From contig NC_060062.1 in NCBI RefSeq assembly GCF_020283565.1, positions 22,478,127-22,542,126 on the forward strand: DNA of 64,000 nucleotides, given 5' to 3'. Shown piece by piece: positions 62,609-64,000 of the stretch (position 1 is its first letter; each line of letters opens with the position of its first letter). The position numbers and the translations under genes were made by a program. Below the pieces are notes generated by a model. That model was not told where the DNA came from. It searched no databases and was given only the letters and a program-made list of their open reading frames with translations. This DNA is from Trifolium pratense. Its lineage: Eukaryota > Streptophyta > Magnoliopsida > Fabales > Fabaceae.

Positions 62609-64000
62609 TCATTTCTGTTGCGATTGACCTTCTTGATCATCATCAATTTGATGTTCAGCAAGTGATGCTAAAAAGAGATAAGGGTAGTGAGAAATGTACC
62701 TGAAGGGCATGTTGGTTGATGATGATGGAACAAAAAGTAGCATATACAAAAAAATAACAACCACAACAAAAGTCACAGTCATGAAAAGAAACACATTGGC
62801 CAACCAAGTAAGTTCACTGATAACAGTGTAAAGACCAGCCATGAAAGCCAGAGATAATGAAATGAGAGCTATTCCAAGAAGTGGCATAACAATGTTGAGA
62901 GAGTTAGTTACCAATTCCGCTAATCCAATTGTTGCCCAAAAGAGTATGATAGTTGAACTAATGGCACTGAACAATGATATTGTTATGAAGATAATGAAAA
63001 GTTGAAACATTATATGACATAAGTTGTTTGCTTTTCCATCTGCTGCTTCACCTGGAACAGCAAAACATGCTGCTACTGATGCTGTTACTATAAGTGTTGA
63101 AACCAATAATATTGTCTCTACTCTATCTTTATATGCGGTTGAGCCTTTTGCTGTAAAGAGATTTTTTGGTTGAATGTAGTCAGGGACGTTTTCTTTATAT
63201 GTAAATATATATGAGAATTTATCTACCGGAGGAGGTTGATATTTGTCCTTGTTTCTCTTCTTTGACGATGATGATATGTTTACATCAACGGTCTGTTCTG
63301 TTTCATTTTGTTGGGAGGATTCTTCAACATGGTTTTGATTTTTGTCTTTATCTTGTTCTGTTTCTTTGGGTGAATTTGAATCACTTTGTTTGGATTCAAT
63401 ATAGTGAGCTAATCTTGTAGAACTTGGTTTTACACCAGCAGATGTAAGTGCAGTCCATGTAAGATGCTGCAAACATTGTTACATCTGTGTCAGTGTCATG
63501 AAAGAAACAAGAGAAAATATTCAATCCGAGGGGATCAATCCCACCGCTCATTTGCAGGGGGCCCTTTAAAGTCAGAGTTCTTTTTGCTCTGTATGGATTA
63601 ATCCACCGAAATTGTTACTAGAGACAATCGAACCTGAGACCTTGAGAGAGAGAAGTATACTCCAAGGACCCAAGTTAACACCACTAGACCAACTCAAGTG
63701 GATTCCAACTAACTACCTCTATTTAGCAGAGATAAATATGATAATAACTATGTAACATAATCTTATAAATTTGTAAGGAGCTAGAACTACTTGCCTGTCT
63801 CAAAGATGATCTATCAAATAAATTAACAATGTCAAGAGCTGTTTCCTTGTTTTTGTTAACCAAATCAAGACTCACTCTTTTGTGGTTAACTAAGTAGTAC
63901 ACAACTGTGGGATGACATGATCTTGCAGCAAGATGCAAAGGGGTATCTCCATTTTTATCCTGTTGATTTATCATCTTATGATATTCATGAGTTTGACTAC
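62609..64000 (-). CDS. Ankyrin-repeat protein with PGG membrane domain, 3' part
   Basis: Two exons are visible: complement(63795 to beyond 64000) and complement(62609-63466). The first has an ankyrin repeat (DKNGDTPLHLAARSCHPTVV) and part of another (NKNKETALDIVN). The second has a charged linker rich in Lys, Glu, Gln and Ser, then the PGG domain start (YKDRVETILLVSTLIVTASV, AVPG) and four hydrophobic segments, ending at TGA 62609-62611. This matches plant ANK-PGG membrane proteins (ACD6-like/ITN1-like), often linked with defence or salt responses; the role here is unknown. The intron donor is GC, not GT. The 5' part lies outside the window. Confidence 0.88.
63520..63712 (-). mobile_element. 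SINE-like element in the last intron of the ankyrin/PGG gene
   Basis: On the minus strand, TGAGTTGGTCTAGTGGTG resembles box A and GGTTCGATTG box B, about 60 bases apart, as in tRNA-derived plant SINEs. It is followed by a segment containing GGATTGATCCCCTCGG. The element stays inside the intron 63467-63794. Confidence 0.6.

Overview
The window is plant nuclear DNA and most likely comes from a legume close to Medicago truncatula. That assignment rests on AT-rich introns with GT-AG borders, the gene families present, dense MITEs and memory of family sequence style; no database was searched. Six protein-coding loci look intact or are cut by the window edge. They are the 3' end of a nucleobase-ascorbate transporter (NAT, +), an LRR receptor kinase (-), a 12-exon subtilase (+), SUMO (-), a secreted GH17 beta-1,3-glucanase with an X8 domain (+), and the C-terminal part of an ankyrin/PGG membrane protein (-).

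Left third (1-13 kb): the NAT 3' end is followed by three decayed F-box gene copies (2.7-8.2 kb). The three are broken in different ways: by a hAT-type insertion and frameshifts, by small indels, and by a large internal deletion. A second, decayed copy of the NAT 3' end lies beside the kinase gene (8.36-8.80 kb), and a scrap resembling the kinase 3' end lies beside the real NAT (1.88-1.94 kb). The F-box cluster therefore sits inside an old segmental duplication.

Middle (13-28.5 kb): repeat-rich spacer, then the subtilase, then a partial duplicate of its 3' half (24.2-26.3 kb) that carries three in-frame stops and a LINE RNase H insertion.

SUMO array (28.6-46.2 kb): a unit of about 5.6 kb holding SUMO plus its upstream region is present three times head to tail. 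Copy 1 encodes an ordinary SUMO with the GG processing site and carries an 888-bp hAT-type element in intron 1. Copies 2 and 3 are almost identical to each other. Both have lost the second glycine and end in a new 14-residue tail encoded by the duplication junction, and they carry amino-acid changes at three other places. Noncoding sequence of the units is almost unchanged, so the differences are concentrated in exons. This is the most unusual feature of the window. Collapse or expansion in the assembly has to be excluded first.

Right third (46-64 kb): duplicated retroelement-like sequence, a long AT microsatellite, the glucanase (with a tRNA-Lys-like half in intron 1), a 905-bp PIF/Harbinger-like element, a Mutator-like MITE, a LINE reverse transcriptase relic, a foldback element, a recurring palindromic repeat family, and the ankyrin/PGG gene, whose last intron starts with GC.

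No rRNA gene, complete tRNA gene, CRISPR array or operon was seen, as expected for plant chromosomal DNA. The genes appear functionally unrelated to each other; the clear relationships are duplication ones.
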